This document shows positions 51,914-64,000 of a DNA stretch of 64,000 nucleotides, in pieces. The stretch lies in NCBI RefSeq assembly GCF_000220395.1, contig NW_004086145.1:1-64000 (forward strand). Reading direction: 5' to 3'. The number at the start of each line of letters is the position of its first letter. Position 1 is the stretch's first letter. Position numbers and translations under genes: made by a program. The notes below the pieces were generated by a model, which searched no databases, was not told the DNA's origin, and worked only from the letters and a program-made list of their open reading frames with translations. This DNA is from Ichthyophthirius multifiliis. Lineage: Eukaryota > Ciliophora > Oligohymenophorea > Hymenostomatida.

Positions 51914-53185
51914 ATGAATAGTATGAATAATATATTCAATAAAATTTTTTAAAAAATAAACAAATCACAGTCTGAATGTTAGAAATTATTATAAAAATGT
52001 ACTATTTTAACTGATAATTTTGAAACAATTGACATTAAAAATTTAATAATAATTCTTTAATATTTATAAAATGCAAAAGATAATGATTAATCCGAAATAC
52101 AAATATCCGAATTTTTCGATTTTATATAAACATAAGATAGTTTTGTATATAAAATAAAATTAAAACTTTTATATTTAATCCACAAAGGCATAAAATAAAT
52201 CGGAATAGATTTTTCTGAATTTTTTTTAGAAAAAAACCCTACAAAACTTCGAAATAACAACAATAATTTATTAAATATAAAAAATGAAAAAAGTATAGAA
52301 TTTTTAATTGAAGAATATATAATAAAAGATTATTATGATTATTTAATGCGAATATGTTCAAATATTTAGTTATATATAACATGTGTTTAAGGATCTTTTT
52401 AATATACATAAAATAATACTTAAGTTAATAGTTTTTTAATTTTTAATAATGAATTAAAAGAAGCACAAAAAAACAATGAAAATTTAAAATAAATAATACT
52501 TATGGCTTATAAAGTGAGTAATTTATTAAATTTTTTAATAAAAAATTTACAAAAAATAAACGATTTTTGTTAAAATTTTAATGATGTTTGGATTTTAAAA
52601 AGTATTAAAAAAACAATTTATTCCGATTGTGTGAGTTATTACAATTTTTTGGATTTTTAAGTGTTTTTTTTATAAGAATTTTATGAATTAATGTAAGAGA
52701 GAGATTAAACTTAATTTTATGAACTTATTTTTGAAAAATAGAGCATTTATAAGATACTTGAGGGCTTTGAGCTTTAATTTTGAGATGTAGAAAAATTAAA
52801 AAGATATAATATACCTTTAGAAAGGATAAAATAAATTGGTAGAAATTAATTAAAAATAGAACTTAAAATGAATTTAGATTAATATGATAAGAAAAGAAAA
52901 AATAGCGGAGTTATTTTTACGAATAATATATGTAGATATAAGTTTGAATCTTTTACTTAAAGATAATTGAAAAATATAGTTTTAAAAAAATAAATTTCTA
53001 TAAAATCTACGATTCTTTAATAAATTGATGAAGATTATAAAGAAGAAAATGAAGAGATTTTATTTTAATAATAAGGGTTATAAGAAAATTTAGTAAATAA
53101 AAATAATATATTTTAAATATAGACTGTTTCATAAATTTAATATGATAATAATTATAAAAATAATTATATTGAAAGTGATGCTTGA
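51914..53185 (+). CDS. ANTH-domain (AP180/CALM-like) endocytic protein
   Basis: A single-exon frame of 424 codons from ATG 51914 to TGA 53183-53185. The N-terminal 300 residues follow the ANTH helical solenoid: CTILTDNFETIDIKNLIIIL, VYKIKLKLLYLIHKGI, a disordered N-rich break, YIIKDYYDYLMRICSN, then LLNFLIKNLQKINDFCQNF, SDCVSYYNFLDFQVFFLQEF and YELMQERDQ. ANTH proteins bind PtdIns(4,5)P2 and recruit clathrin adaptors; here the N-terminal basic patch is weak. The C-terminal 125 residues are polar. One in-frame TGA (52781-52783) interrupts ILEGFELQF and DVEKLKRYNIPLERIKQI, at the end of the domain, with the frame unchanged on both sides. Confidence 0.75.
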
Positions 53186-53413
53186 ATTTTTTATTTTTAA
53201 TAAAAATAATTTTATTTTTAATATAAAAATAAAGTAAAAATAATATTTATATTTTAAGTTTTTTTTATTAATTTTTTTTAAAATTAATATTATTTTTTGT
53301 TTTTATATAAAAAAAAAAAAAATCTATATTTATTTTAAAATTATTTATATATATAATAATTTTTTATTTTTTTCAGACTTCTATTTTTTCTTATAATAAT
53401 AATTAACTTTAAC

Positions 53414-54195
53414 TCATATATCGTTTATTTTAGTTTTTTTTTACAAAATATTTTTATTTTATAATATCATTTAGAATTGTTTAGATATTTATAAAAAATA
53501 TTATAAAACTTATTCCTTTTTAATATTTATTATATCATTTTGCTTTTTTAATTAAATAGTATTAGTATTAAGTATTTAAGTACTCTATTATATATAATGT
53601 TTGTTTATCTATATATATGTTTATTTATTAGAAAAATAAATTATTTATAATTAAAATTAATTTTATTATTACTTGATTATTATCTTCATTTATATTGTTT
53701 TTATTTTGTTTAAGACTTTCATAATAATTTAATTTTATTTACAATTATTAATTTGAATCTATTAATATTTAATTTCTAGATATTAATTCTTCATTATCCC
53801 TTTATAAACTTTCGTTTTATATACTTAAAGCTTTATTTAAAAGAATTTCTCGGCTTAGATTTTTTCTGGCTATATTTATATCTTTTTCTAATCTTTATTA
53901 TTAAAAGAAGATATTTATTTATATTTTTCTATAATCTTTTTTTAAAATAATACTTTTTTAATTATTCTATATATGCTTAAATATTTCCTCCCTAAAACTC
54001 TTTCATATATTACTGTTAGGTTGATTTTGTAGCTATTAATTCCATTATTTATTTCGCTTTTGTAAGGTCTAGTTTTGGGATTTTTTTTAGGTTTAATTTA
54101 TTTTCATCTGATTGATCCTATAATTGATTTTAAACTTTTTCAGGTAAAATTTAATTAGAAAATTAATCTTCATCTTCATAATCATCTTAATACAT
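53414..54195 (-). CDS. Coiled-coil protein
   Basis: ATG at 54193-54195 (MYQDDYEDEDQFSNQILPEK). A conserved-looking segment KIPKLDLTKAKQIMELIATK then YMKEFQGGNIQAYIEQLKKY is followed, after a base slip near 53930, by a long coil (LEKDINIARKNLSREILLNK). An intron at about 53627-53690 fits GTAATAATA...ATAG. The end is TGA 53414-53416, or 53375 if an A-run slip is accepted. No family recognised. Confidence 0.6.
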
Positions 54196-54488
54196 TTCAG
54201 CATCATTAATTATTTTCTAATGGACTATTAAAATAATTTATTATAAACAGATAAAAAAAAATATATTAAATAAATAAAGTAATATATATATTTATTTATA
54301 TGAAATTATATAAAAATAATTGAGAGTATAATAATATAAATGGAAAGGATAAAAAAATTAAATAAATATATAAATATAATAAATTTGTAAAAAAATATAT
54401 ATATAAATAATATATATATATATATATATATTTACTTAAATAAATTTAATTATATATAAATAATAATTTTAAATTAAATTATACATTT

Positions 54489-55511
54489 CATAATAAATTA
54501 AGGATCAGGAATAATTTATATTTATTGTTCTTAATTTGATAATAATTTTAATTTAATAATTTCATTAGTTAAATTCTTATAAAATAAAAATTGAAATATA
54601 ATTATTTTTTATTATATTTATAAAAATACCATATTAATATTTAATAAATCTTATTAATTATTTTTTAATTTTTAAATATTTTAGGCTTAAATTAAAATTA
54701 AATTATTAAGTTATTACATTTCATCATTCATAGCTTTAGTTTATTAATTTAATCCAATAATCTAAATAAAATAATATATAAATATATATTTATATATATA
54801 TATATAAATATTTGTTTATTATTAAAGAAAAAATATATTTATTATTATGTATAATTTAGAAAAAAATTATAGAAAATATTAAAAAAATAAAAAAATCTTT
54901 TTTAAAAATAAATGTTTATATTACATCTCTATACTTTATAACTATTCCATTTTCTTCATCATATTGTGGTGTTACTCTTTGTAGTTCGTGTATTAATTTT
55001 TCATCTTCTTTAGTTTTTTAGTTTAGTTTTCGTACTTTTTCTTCTAATTCCTATATTAATTATATTTCATGTTTTTATGCAGCTTCTGTTATTTATTCAT
55101 TTATAAAAGCCTTTTTTTTTATTATTTTATTTAATAATTTTTAATTTTTTATTAATTTTTTTTTATGTATACTTTGCTTTAAGCTAAATTTCTTTCTTCA
55201 GTTATCCTCTTTATTATTTTTAAGAATTCCTTATTTTCTTCATATAATTAATTTAATAATATATTCAAATTTTTATCTCCACAAGAATCAGCTGATTTAT
55301 ATTTGTCTTATTAATAAATATCCTAAGATGTTTATAATGAAGGATTTATTCCATTTATTGCTATTTTTAGAGCTTCTTTATTTAATTTTAAAATGTTATT
55401 TAATTCTTTTAAATCTTCTTTTAATTATTGATTTTCTTAATTTAAAAAATCGATTTTTGTTGTTTTTCGATTTAAAGAACAATTTTTTTATTCATTTTCT
55501 TATTTATTCAT
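54489..55511 (-). CDS. Coiled-coil protein, second of a tandem pair
   Basis: ATG at 55509-55511 (MNKQENEQKNCSLNRKTTKI). It is a coil throughout, with distinctive non-coil patches ALKIAINGINPSLQTSQDIY and IHELQRVTPQYDEENGIVIK. An intron of about 145 nt (54776-54922) joins in phase to an exon encoding IIGLNQQTKAMNDEMQQL, then a further intron near 54575-54628. One slip in an A run near 55113 is required. The 3' end is approximate. The plus-strand ORF at 55328-55534 is a shadow. Confidence 0.6.
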
Positions 55512-56243
55512 ATGTATTTAATATTTTTTTATAATATTGTTTAATTATTATTTTATTAATTATTTTTATATATTTTATTTAAATACTAAATAATAATATA
55601 TTTTATAAAAATATAAATTATATTTATAATATAAAAATATAGATACAATTTTTATAAATGATATGCGTTAAAATATTAAAGAATTAGGTATATTTTTAAA
55701 AAGTAAATATTTATGTATTTATTAAAAAATAAAAAATATTTTATTTCTTCTATTATAATATATAATTTTATAAAAATAAATATTTTTATAGTTTTAAATA
55801 TAAAATAAAAAAATAAATATACATATTTTAAAAATTATATATATATATATAAATATATAAATATTTATAATATTTTATAAAGATATATTATTATTTATAT
55901 ATTTTTTTATTTTTTTAATTTATAGTGATTTTTTATTAAATTTTTTATTCTACTAATATATACTTGAATTATTATCATATTAAATTTTTCTTAATTCATA
56001 TTTTTTTTATTTTACTATATTATTTATTTTAATTTAAACATTTTTCATTCATTTTAGATAACATATCTTTTAAGATAAAAACATATTTTTAATTATAAAA
56101 ATAAATATATTTTTATGTTATAAAATTAGACTAATTTATAAAAATTCATTAATTTTCACAATCGAAATTAAAATAATAATACTTATAATTTATTAAATTA
56201 AATAAAATATTTATTTATTTTTATTTTTAAAATTAATTAATAT
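55512..56243. other. Intergenic divergent promoter region
   Basis: AT-rich spacer between minus- and plus-strand genes. Nothing recognised. Confidence 0.5.
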
Positions 56244-57098
56244 ATGGAAAAAAATTACTTAAATTTGTTGCTTTATTGTCCTTAAAAAGTAGGCAAAAAA
56301 ACATTAATTTATGAACTATGTACTTTAATAGATATATATAATATTATAAAAGATATATTAAAATAAAATAATATCTATTTTTATATTTAAAAAGTTAACG
56401 AAAAATATGAATTTGAGATTACAGGCAAGTTTTTTTATTAAATAAATTTAGATAGCAATTTTGAAGAGTATGTAAAAATAGATTAATCAAATATAGATTT
56501 TTTTTATTTTTTTAATAAAAGAAAATTATAATAATCCTAATGTATAATTTTTTTATATGATGTTACATAATAAAATACTTTTGAAGATGTTACATAAAAG
56601 TTATCTATAAATAAAATTATAATTATAAATAATATATATATTTTTTCATTAAAAAATGAAAGGTACTTATAAATAGATAGTATAGTTGATAAAAAAAATG
56701 TTATAATATTTTTGATCGGAAACAAAATAGATTTGAAAGATCAAAGATAAATAGAATATTAACAAGTAATTTTTTAATATAAATATTGCTAATATAAATA
56801 TATATAATAAAAGGGAAATTCATTTGCATAGAAATATAAATTAATTCATATTGAAATATCATTAGTTTAAGAAAAATATGTAAATTAGTTAAAAAATATG
56901 ATAAGAACAAAGTCAAAATATTTACTTAAAAAATAATAAAGCATTGAAAATGTTTGCTCAGATATAAAAATATAGATCATAGGTAATCTAATACAATAAA
57001 TAAATAAATAAATAAATAAATTTAAATTATAAAAATAGAGGAAAGTTAATTAAAAAAAGTATAAGCTAAATTATAAAAATTAATAAATAAATTCATGA
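56244..57098 (+). CDS. Degenerate Ras/Rab-like GTPase domain
   Basis: ATG at 56244. A P-loop-like LLYCPQKVGKKTLIYEL lies near the N terminus; GKKT keeps the Lys-Thr, but the first loop Gly is Cys. A hydrophobic strand CIIFLYDVTQQNTFEDV matches the Rab YDVTDxxSF region. G4 is intact (VIIFLIGNKIDLKDQRQI). After a 48-nt intron (about 56764-56811), GNSFAQKYKLIHIEISLVQE occupies the position of the fA...fiEtSAK G5 region, with SAK lost. The G3 DxxG motif is not seen. Nucleotide may be bound through G1/G4, but catalysis looks impaired. The frame stops at TGA 57096-57098, immediately before a long Q-rich frame one base away, so the GTPase may be the N terminus of that larger protein. Confidence 0.7.
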
Positions 57099-58975
57099 AT
57101 AAGAGAAATAATAATAATAATAAGTCAACCAAATATAAGGTTAAGATTAGTAAATTAATACAGATAATAATACTATATAATATTAAAACAGAAACAGTTA
57201 TTAAGTAATAGAATCTTTATAGGCTTTCTAAACATCTATATATGATATAAATAAAATATATATTTAATAATAATCAGAAACATAAGACTAATAATAATAA
57301 TAATAAAATTTATAATATAATATATTATAATAATAAAAAGAATAAATTAATTAATAATAATAATAAGAATAAGAAAACTATAAAACAATTGATTTAAATA
57401 CAAAATAGCAATAAACAAAAACAGTAGTAGAAAATAAAATTAACTTTTTAGAATAAACCTTTTAAAATAAAATTGAATCTTAGAATTAATATTTGACAAC
57501 AGATTCATGTAAATCGTAAATTAGTACAGAATTCAATTAATAAAATTAATTAATTTAATAACAATAAAATAATTAAAATGAAAAAAACTACAAAAGAATA
57601 TAGTTTTTGAAAAATATAGAAATATTAAAATAAATCCACTAAGAAAAAATTCATTTAAAAAATTAAAATAAATGTTCTTGTATTTACGATGAAAAAAGCT
57701 AAATGCATAATTGTTAAAAAATTCAAAATAATTCAAAATAATGGAAATAAACTATAAGTTAAAATTAATTTAATAAAGAATTAAATATATAATTAACAGA
57801 AAGTAATAATATTCTATAAGATCCGAATTTTAATAATATAAATTAAAATAACAATAAAATTGAATATTATTAATAAAACAATAGTTTACATATTGAAAAA
57901 ATTAGATAAATACTTATGAAACATATAAAAATATTAATCAAAATAAAGATGAATAACATATTTTAAAAAATAAATATTTTAAAAATTAAACTTAGGAATA
58001 AATTCAAAAAAATGATTAATATATTAAAGGAATAACAATAAAACCTATTTAAATGTCTTTAAAATAAAAACTTGAATAAACAATGTCTATGTTTAAAAAA
58101 GCTTAAAAAAAAGAAAATAATAATTTAAATGAACTATAAGAAAATGAATCAAAAATGGAAAAAGAAGAAGAATGGTAAAAAGATACACATTAATAATAAA
58201 AAATGATAGAAATTAATAATTACAATTAATAAAAAACAAATATAAATATAGAATCTACATAAAATGCTATTAAATTGAAAAAGAATAATGAAGATTTAAT
58301 AAATAAAATTAATTCTAATTAAAATAAACTATTATAAAAAAAAAATAGTATTAAATTAAATGAAAATAAAACAAATATTGACTATTAATAAATATAATAA
58401 AAAAGTTTAAAAACATAAGCTATTAATAATAATATAAATAATAATAATAATAAAATAAAAAGTAAAAAATCAATAAAGATTATATAAATATAAATATATA
58501 TTTATAAATAAATATATATAAATATATAAAAATATATATTTATATATATATATTTAATTTTTCATTTTTATTTTTTAGTCTAATAAAAGCATAAATAAAA
58601 AAATATTTAGATTGATACAAGTTTAAGTTTTTTATAATAATAAGATAAAAATTACAATATAAATCATTATTATTAAATATAAAATAATTTAAATAATACT
58701 AATAACAATATTAATATTTTAAAAAATACACATTCTAGAAATAATAAAATAAATATTTAAGAAAAATAATAGGAAAAAACAGATAATTCTTAGCAAATTA
58801 TTAAATGTTTATAAGAATAATTTAATTAAAATATAAGTTTTAATAATGAATATGATAGTTAAAATTATAATATATAAAACTAATACAAATAAAGTAATCA
58901 AAATTACATAATAATGACTTTAGTTGTATAATATAAATAACAAGTAAATATTAATTTTATAAAAAATAAATAAAA

Positions 58976-59021
<46 letters not shown>

Positions 59022-59740
59022 CTAATTCTTATTCTATTTTAAATTTAATAAAAAATTCCTTTTAATTTTATATTTTTTATATTATTTATAATTTAATCTT
59101 ATAAAATATATATTTTTTTAATAAATATAAAAATATATAATAAATTAAATTTAATTTATTTTATTTAAAGAATTTTTCTGAAAACATATTTATTGATGAT
59201 GATTCTTTTATGATCGCTGAAAGAATTTTTTATTAAATTCATAAAATTAAACCAAGAATTAATTAAATTTAAAAAATTTCTGTATTATTGCAAAACATGA
59301 TTAATAATCATATTTAAGATTTAACTAATAAATTAATCAAAGAATGTAGTTTTTATATATATATATAAAAATATATAAATATATATATAAATATAAAAAT
59401 ATATAAATATATATAAATATTTTTTTTTTAATTTATAATTTTATATACATTTATATTTATAATTAATTTTATTTTTTATTTTTTAGAAGATTTTTTAAGT
59501 AAGTAAACTTTAATAATTAATGATAATAAAAATAAATTAAAAATTACAACAAATGAAAACTAATTATATAAAAAAAATATTTATGTTAATGGAAAACATA
59601 GATATTTATATATTAGACCTAATGATGATCCTTATGAACTTGCCTTTTCATTTATAACTACTTATAATATTAAAAAAGATTAAATAAATTTTATTTTAAA
59701 CTAAATTAAATAAATATAAAAATAATACAATATGTAATGA
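57099..59740 (+). CDS. Q/N-rich protein with small C-terminal folded domain
   Basis: From about 57099 the open frame encodes poly-Gln-rich sequence (runs of TAA), then a coil-like Q/N/K region to about 58.48 kb. Several A/T-only introns follow (58480-58578, one containing the (AT)n at 58979-59019, and 59347-59486). The last exons encode SENIFIDDDSFMIAERIFYQ, IQKISVLLQNMINNHI and a compact domain, KKNIYVNGKHRYLYIRPNDD then PYELAFSFITTYNI, with TGA 59738-59740. This final module resembles the ubiquitin-like ends of some ciliate proteins, but I cannot name it. It may be the continuation of the GTPase-like gene upstream. Internal slips make the middle approximate. Confidence 0.55.
58979..59019. 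repeat. (AT)n microsatellite in intron
   Basis: Perfect AT run in a presumed intron of the Q-rich gene. Confidence 0.8.
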
Positions 59741-59895
59741 TATTTTATTTGTATTTCCAATAGATTAAAAACATATTTAATATATCCATTTTTTTGTTTT
59801 AAAAAAAATATAATATTAAATATACAATTACCAAAAAAAATAAAATATAATAATAAAAGCATATATATAATAATATAAAATTAATATTTAATATA

Positions 59896-60676
59896 TCACA
59901 AATTTTACTTAGAAAAAACCTTCTTTTTTAATAAAATAACATATAAGGTTCTGATGATCCATCAGTATCATATTTTTTATTAAGAATATTAATTTCTGAA
60001 CAAATAGCATCATTAAACTGATTCCAAGTCCCATCATATGGATTTTTACATTCAGCATAATAGTGTCCTCCATGTAAACCTCCCATATGATTAACAATTC
60101 CAATAAGATCATAAGTACAATCTAGTACACTTTTATCATCTATTTTGTATTTTTTATTTATTTCATATTTATTAAATAATAATATATTGCACATAATTTT
60201 TGTTATTTATTACTTGAATTTTTAATAAATTTCCTCAAATCAAGATTTTATATATTGAAAGTAATTTTATGCAAAAGCTTTTCTTTCCTGATACTACCGA
60301 AATAAAATCTTTTAATATGAATAACTAAAACATCAGGTAGTTTCTAAATTTCGAATCTTCTTTTTGACTTTGTATGATTTTTACATTTTTGACAATAATA
60401 GGCATTATCTAAAGGTTCTTCCTTTAAAAATTATTCAATTAACCTTTCTAATTCATAAACAAAATTAAATCTATGATTATTTGTAAAACTTAACGATAAA
60501 TCCATAAAATTATCAAATGCATATGATTATTTTTCACATTTTAAACAACTAACAATACTTAATAATTATCCTGTAAATATATCAGTTATTATACTATTAT
60601 CTCTTTCTTTATAATATTAAAACCATATATCAGACTTAATTATAAATGTATAAATGTATAAATGTATAAATTATAA

Positions 60677-60721
<45 letters not shown>

Positions 60722-61935
60722 TAATTATTCTAATATAATATATTATATATATATTTTACTATTTTTTATAAGTCTTGTTAATTTTTAGGGTCAGCTTCTA
60801 ATTCTTTATAAGGCTTTTTTCCTATAACTCTATTTAAATCATCATTTAAATTTTCTAATAAAGTCCTTAAAAATTCTTGGCAATCTTCTTGATTATTGCC
60901 TTTGAATTTAGTACATATTTTTTCTATATTTAATTTTTTATTTATTATTTTTACAAATATATACCTATACTAGATTTTAATTCGGATGGATATTCAGGTG
61001 TTAATTTATTATTTGTTGCCATTTTTCGTATTAATTTAGCAAATTCATCTGAAACGCCTTTATTTTTTTAGTTTTTTTCCTTTTCATCTATTTTTTATAA
61101 AAAATATTCAAGCAATTAGCTGCAATTAAATAGACATTATAAAGCTGAATTTCTTTATTTTATTTTTTTAAAAAAAATAATAATAATATTTCAATTTATA
61201 AAAAATATAATTACATATAACATGTATTTCCAATATTTTATAATCCAACCTTTAGAATTTAATTTTTTTATTATTTTTATTTATTAGAATTATTTTAATT
61301 ATTACTTATAATATTAATCTTTTAATTATTTTATTCATTTTATAATTTATAATATTCTTCTATAGAAGAGTATTTATCAAAAGTTATATTTTTTAATGCT
61401 GATTAAGAATTTTATTATAATTATTAGTTATATAGTTACTATTAATTGTTTTTACTATTTCCATAAATATTATTTGAAACCTAATACTTATTTTATTTTT
61501 CTTAATATAATTACCTATTATTGTCTTAAATAGCATTTCTTGAATTCGACTAATTTTAATAAGATTATTATAAAGTTTATTTTTCTAATTATTATCTTTC
61601 ATAAAGTTAATTTTTCTATTAACTTTAAAAAGGATAACAATTTGGTAAATAATTATTATTATTTTAATAATTATTTTATTATTATTAATATTATTATTGT
61701 ATATAATTTTTGCTATATGAATTATTGTTTTATACTTTATTTGAATAATCTTATTGATCATATTAAGATGCTTAATTATTGTTTATTGGTCTTATTTTAA
61801 AATCTTAATTATATGCTTAATTATGTATATATATATATATTTATATTTTTTTTTTTTCTTTAATAATATATATTTACCAATATTATTATGCATTGTGCTT
61901 GGATAATGTCTTTGATTATTATATATTGATGACAT
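59896..61935 (-). CDS. Ubiquitin-specific protease (USP/UBP, C19)
   Basis: ATG at 61933-61935 (MSSIYNNQRHYPSTMHNN). After an intron, about 130 Q/N-rich residues precede the Cys box VGLQNIGNTCY...NSALQCLFNC at about 61.2 kb, split by an intron (about 61160-61220) just after the catalytic Cys. Next come NQEDCQEFLRTLLENLNDDL, FTGQLLSIVSCLKCEKQSYA with a zinc-ribbon CxxC pair (second pair YYCQKCKNH), and LPDVLVIHIKRFYF. The His box is MGGLHGGHYYAECKNP then WNQFNDA, and PYMLFY follows, so the Cys, His and downstream Asn/Asp positions are present and an active deubiquitinase is expected. Other introns: about 60700-60770, (AT)n-filled, and 60920-60980. Slips in A/T runs are needed near 60190 and near the 3' end; the stop at 59896 is approximate. 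Confidence 0.92.
60682..60719. repeat. (AT)n microsatellite in USP intron
   Basis: Perfect AT run inside the intron between the QEDCQEF exon and the zinc-ribbon exon. Confidence 0.85.
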
Positions 61936-63000
61936 AAAAATGTTATTATTTTATTTTTATTTATACTTTTTATTTGTATTTGAAAAAATTTAAATATATA
62001 AAATTAATAAATATATTATGTTCTTTTATTATTATTTTTTTTTCTAATTATTAATATTATTTATATCTATATTTAATTAATAAAAATAAATAGATTTTTT
62101 TTTTTTTTCTATATAAGGAATATTAAAAACTTATGCACTTCTTCTATTTTTTATTTATTTTTGTATTTTAATATAGAAAATTAATAATAATGTATTTTAT
62201 TTTTTATTATATATTTCAATATAAATATTTTAATAATAAATATATTTATAAATTAAAATTGTCAATATAATATATAAAATTTATAAATGTAATTTTTTAA
62301 ACATTTCAATTATTTTTAATTGTCTTTTATAAAAACAAAGTTAATTACATCTCTTATATAATAAATATTTTATAATAAAAAAGTAATATTTTTTATATAA
62401 AAATATAAAAAATATTAAATTATATTACTTAATCATTTATATAAGACTAATTTAATTCATATATATGATTTTATATTTTATTTTTAATTATAAATCAAAA
62501 TTATTTGTTATTTAAGGTGAATTTTTAATTTAAACCAATTAAATATTTCTGATTTTAATATAAACAATTTATTAAAAAGTAAATTTAATATAAAAATAAA
62601 ATATTATTATTTAATATTATTTATATGCTTCAAAGTTTATAAATAAAAAACCTTTTTTAATTTTTTTCCGTAAAATATAAATATGAAATAATATTAAATA
62701 TTAATTTGATATTTATATATATATTTTTTATTTTAATAAAATTAAAATAAACCTATTTAATGAATTTTTTTTTTTTTTAAAAAAAATTTTATTTTATAAT
62801 AAAAAATATTTAATATAAATAATATATAAATATAAAGTATTATAATTATACTTAAAAAAAAATATAGATATACTAATAAATTAATAATATTTTTACATAT
62901 ATATTCATTTATATAATATATAAAAACAAATTAAATTTATTCATTATTAATTTAATAAAATTAAAACAAAACAAAAAAAATAAAATAATAATAATATCAA
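61936..63000. other. Intergenic divergent promoter region
   Basis: About 1 kb of AT-rich sequence between the USP gene (minus) and the zinc-finger gene (plus). Nothing recognised. Confidence 0.5.
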
Positions 63001-63804
63001 ATGTCTGATAAAAGAAAAAGAGGAACTTTATAAACACGAGGAAATATAGATTAATAAGACAAGGAGTTTTAATGCGAAAGTTGTGGTAAGAAATACGCTC
63101 GTTATCCATCTTTATATACACACATGAAGGTTAAACATGAGCGAAGTTCAGGAATAAAATCCATATGCCCAAATTTGAAACCAAAGATAAATAGAAATCG
63201 AGAAGTAGCAAAGGACGTTCCAATAGTCGAAATATCTGAAGATACATTAAATTTATTTTGTTAAACATAATTTTTGGAATTATTTAAAGAAATAAAAGAA
63301 TTAGCCTCTAATAATGAGAGTTTATGGTTTTTTATAAGAAGCGAAAAAGAAGATATAACAGAATTAAATTAAAAAATGCTCAAGGAAGGAAATTAAGAAC
63401 ATTTAAAATTTCTTTGGATTACTTATTAAGCTTACGTAAATAAGTGGCCTCCTTAATAATTTTATGATGATTTTATTATGAATGGATATGATGTATAAGA
63501 AATATTTAATGAATAATCAAAAAAGCATTATAGAAATTTCTTTGTTATTTTAAAAGAACTTCTTAAACCTATAAGTTAGGATTTTTCTTTGGAAATTTGT
63601 TATTTATTTAATAAAATTATCGAATTGAGTCAAGATCATGATACTAAATAAACATTTTATTAAGATATTGAATAAAAAATAAAAAATTATTATAAACAAA
63701 ATTAAAATAGCAATCTTTTTGTATAAATTAAAAATTTACCAGATTAAATTAGAGATTTGTTCTTTTAAAAGCTTTGTGAAAATATTGCTGGATTATTCAA
63801 ATGA
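63001..63804 (+). CDS. C2H2 zinc-finger protein
   Basis: Single-exon frame of 267 codons, ATG 63001 to TGA 63802-63804. It begins MSDKRKRGTLQTRGNIDQQD. One classical C2H2 finger follows at residues about 24-46 (CESCGKKYARYPSLYTHMKV then KHER; C-x2-C, H-x4-H), then a basic patch (LKPKINRNREVAKD). The remaining 190 residues are helical with no known domain (WFFIRSEKEDITELNQKM, HYRNFFVILKELLKPI). A single finger with a basic neighbour suggests DNA or RNA binding in the nucleus. All codons and the length are consistent with an intact gene; no frame correction is needed. Confidence 0.88.
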
Positions 63805-63874
63805 TTTTTTTTTATTATTATAATAAATATAAATTATTTTATTTATTATACATATATATATATATATTTATATG

Positions 63875-63921
<47 letters not shown>

Positions 63922-64000
63922 TTTTATTTTTTTTTCCTTTTAGTTTTATTGAGAAAAAATAAAATATATAAAGTAAAATATTATTATAAATATATATTAT
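63805..64000. repeat. (AT)n-rich 3' flank
   Basis: An AT dinucleotide tract at about 63851-63917 follows the zinc-finger gene. No further gene begins before the window ends. Confidence 0.8.

Noticed and set aside
38782-52783. Selenocysteine at the three other in-frame TGAs (38782, 46736, 52781)
   Set aside because: No CxxU-type context, no homologous selenoprotein family, and no SECIS-like hairpin noticed in their 3' flanks.

Overview
This window is the end of a ciliate macronuclear chromosome. It opens with a C4A2 telomere (CCCCAA on this strand) and is extremely AT-rich. Its genes can only be read with the ciliate nuclear code, in which TAA and TAG encode glutamine and TGA is the normal stop. 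Introns are very short (about 35-100 nt), GT...AG, and often AT-only. Oligohymenophorean ciliates fit; the composition looks closest to Ichthyophthirius multifiliis, with Tetrahymena the next comparison. The species call is inference. A standard-code ORF search breaks nearly every gene at TAA/TAG glutamine codons, so the models below were read by hand with TGA as the only stop.

Layout. 0-0.2 kb: telomere, then four 20-bp subtelomeric repeats. 0.6-2.2 kb: a secreted Cys/Ser-rich repeat protein (minus). 3.1-4.3 kb: a decayed M20 peptidase pseudogene. 5.7-16.2 kb: three Q/K/E-rich coiled-coil genes (plus). 16.2-18.6 kb: a gene-poor gap. 18.6-20.2 kb: PKA regulatory subunit. 20.4-31.2 kb, all minus: F-box/LRR protein, EGF-RING membrane protein, cyclin with a Q/N-rich extension, and a GH31 glucosidase. 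32.4-35.8 kb: a cyclic-nucleotide-binding protein and a small unknown. 36.5-40.8 kb: a TBC (Rab-GAP) protein and a coiled-coil protein. 42.2-43.1 kb: selenoprotein T with a TGA selenocysteine codon and a 3' SECIS-like hairpin. 43.4-46.0 kb: a small MGNC protein and a TLDc protein. 46.6-48.4 kb: a LisH/WD40 (WDR26/Gid7-like) protein. 48.5-55.5 kb: a small unknown, a second CNB protein, an ANTH protein and two coiled-coil genes. 56.2-59.7 kb: a degenerate Ras-like GTPase joined or adjacent to a Q-rich protein. 59.9-61.9 kb: a ubiquitin protease. 63.0-63.8 kb: a C2H2 zinc-finger protein.

Themes. There are several signalling genes (PKA-R and two other CNB proteins), ubiquitin genes (F-box, RING, USP, Gid7-like) and membrane-traffic genes (TBC, ANTH, GTPase-like). 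The most notable signal is the triple recoding at stop codons: TAA/TAG read as Gln, TGA as stop, and TGA as Sec in SELENOT. Three other long, otherwise intact genes each carry exactly one in-frame TGA (38782, 46736, 52781). Many genes also need single-base frame corrections at A or T homopolymers, which looks like sequencing error. Coordinates and intron boundaries are hand estimates.
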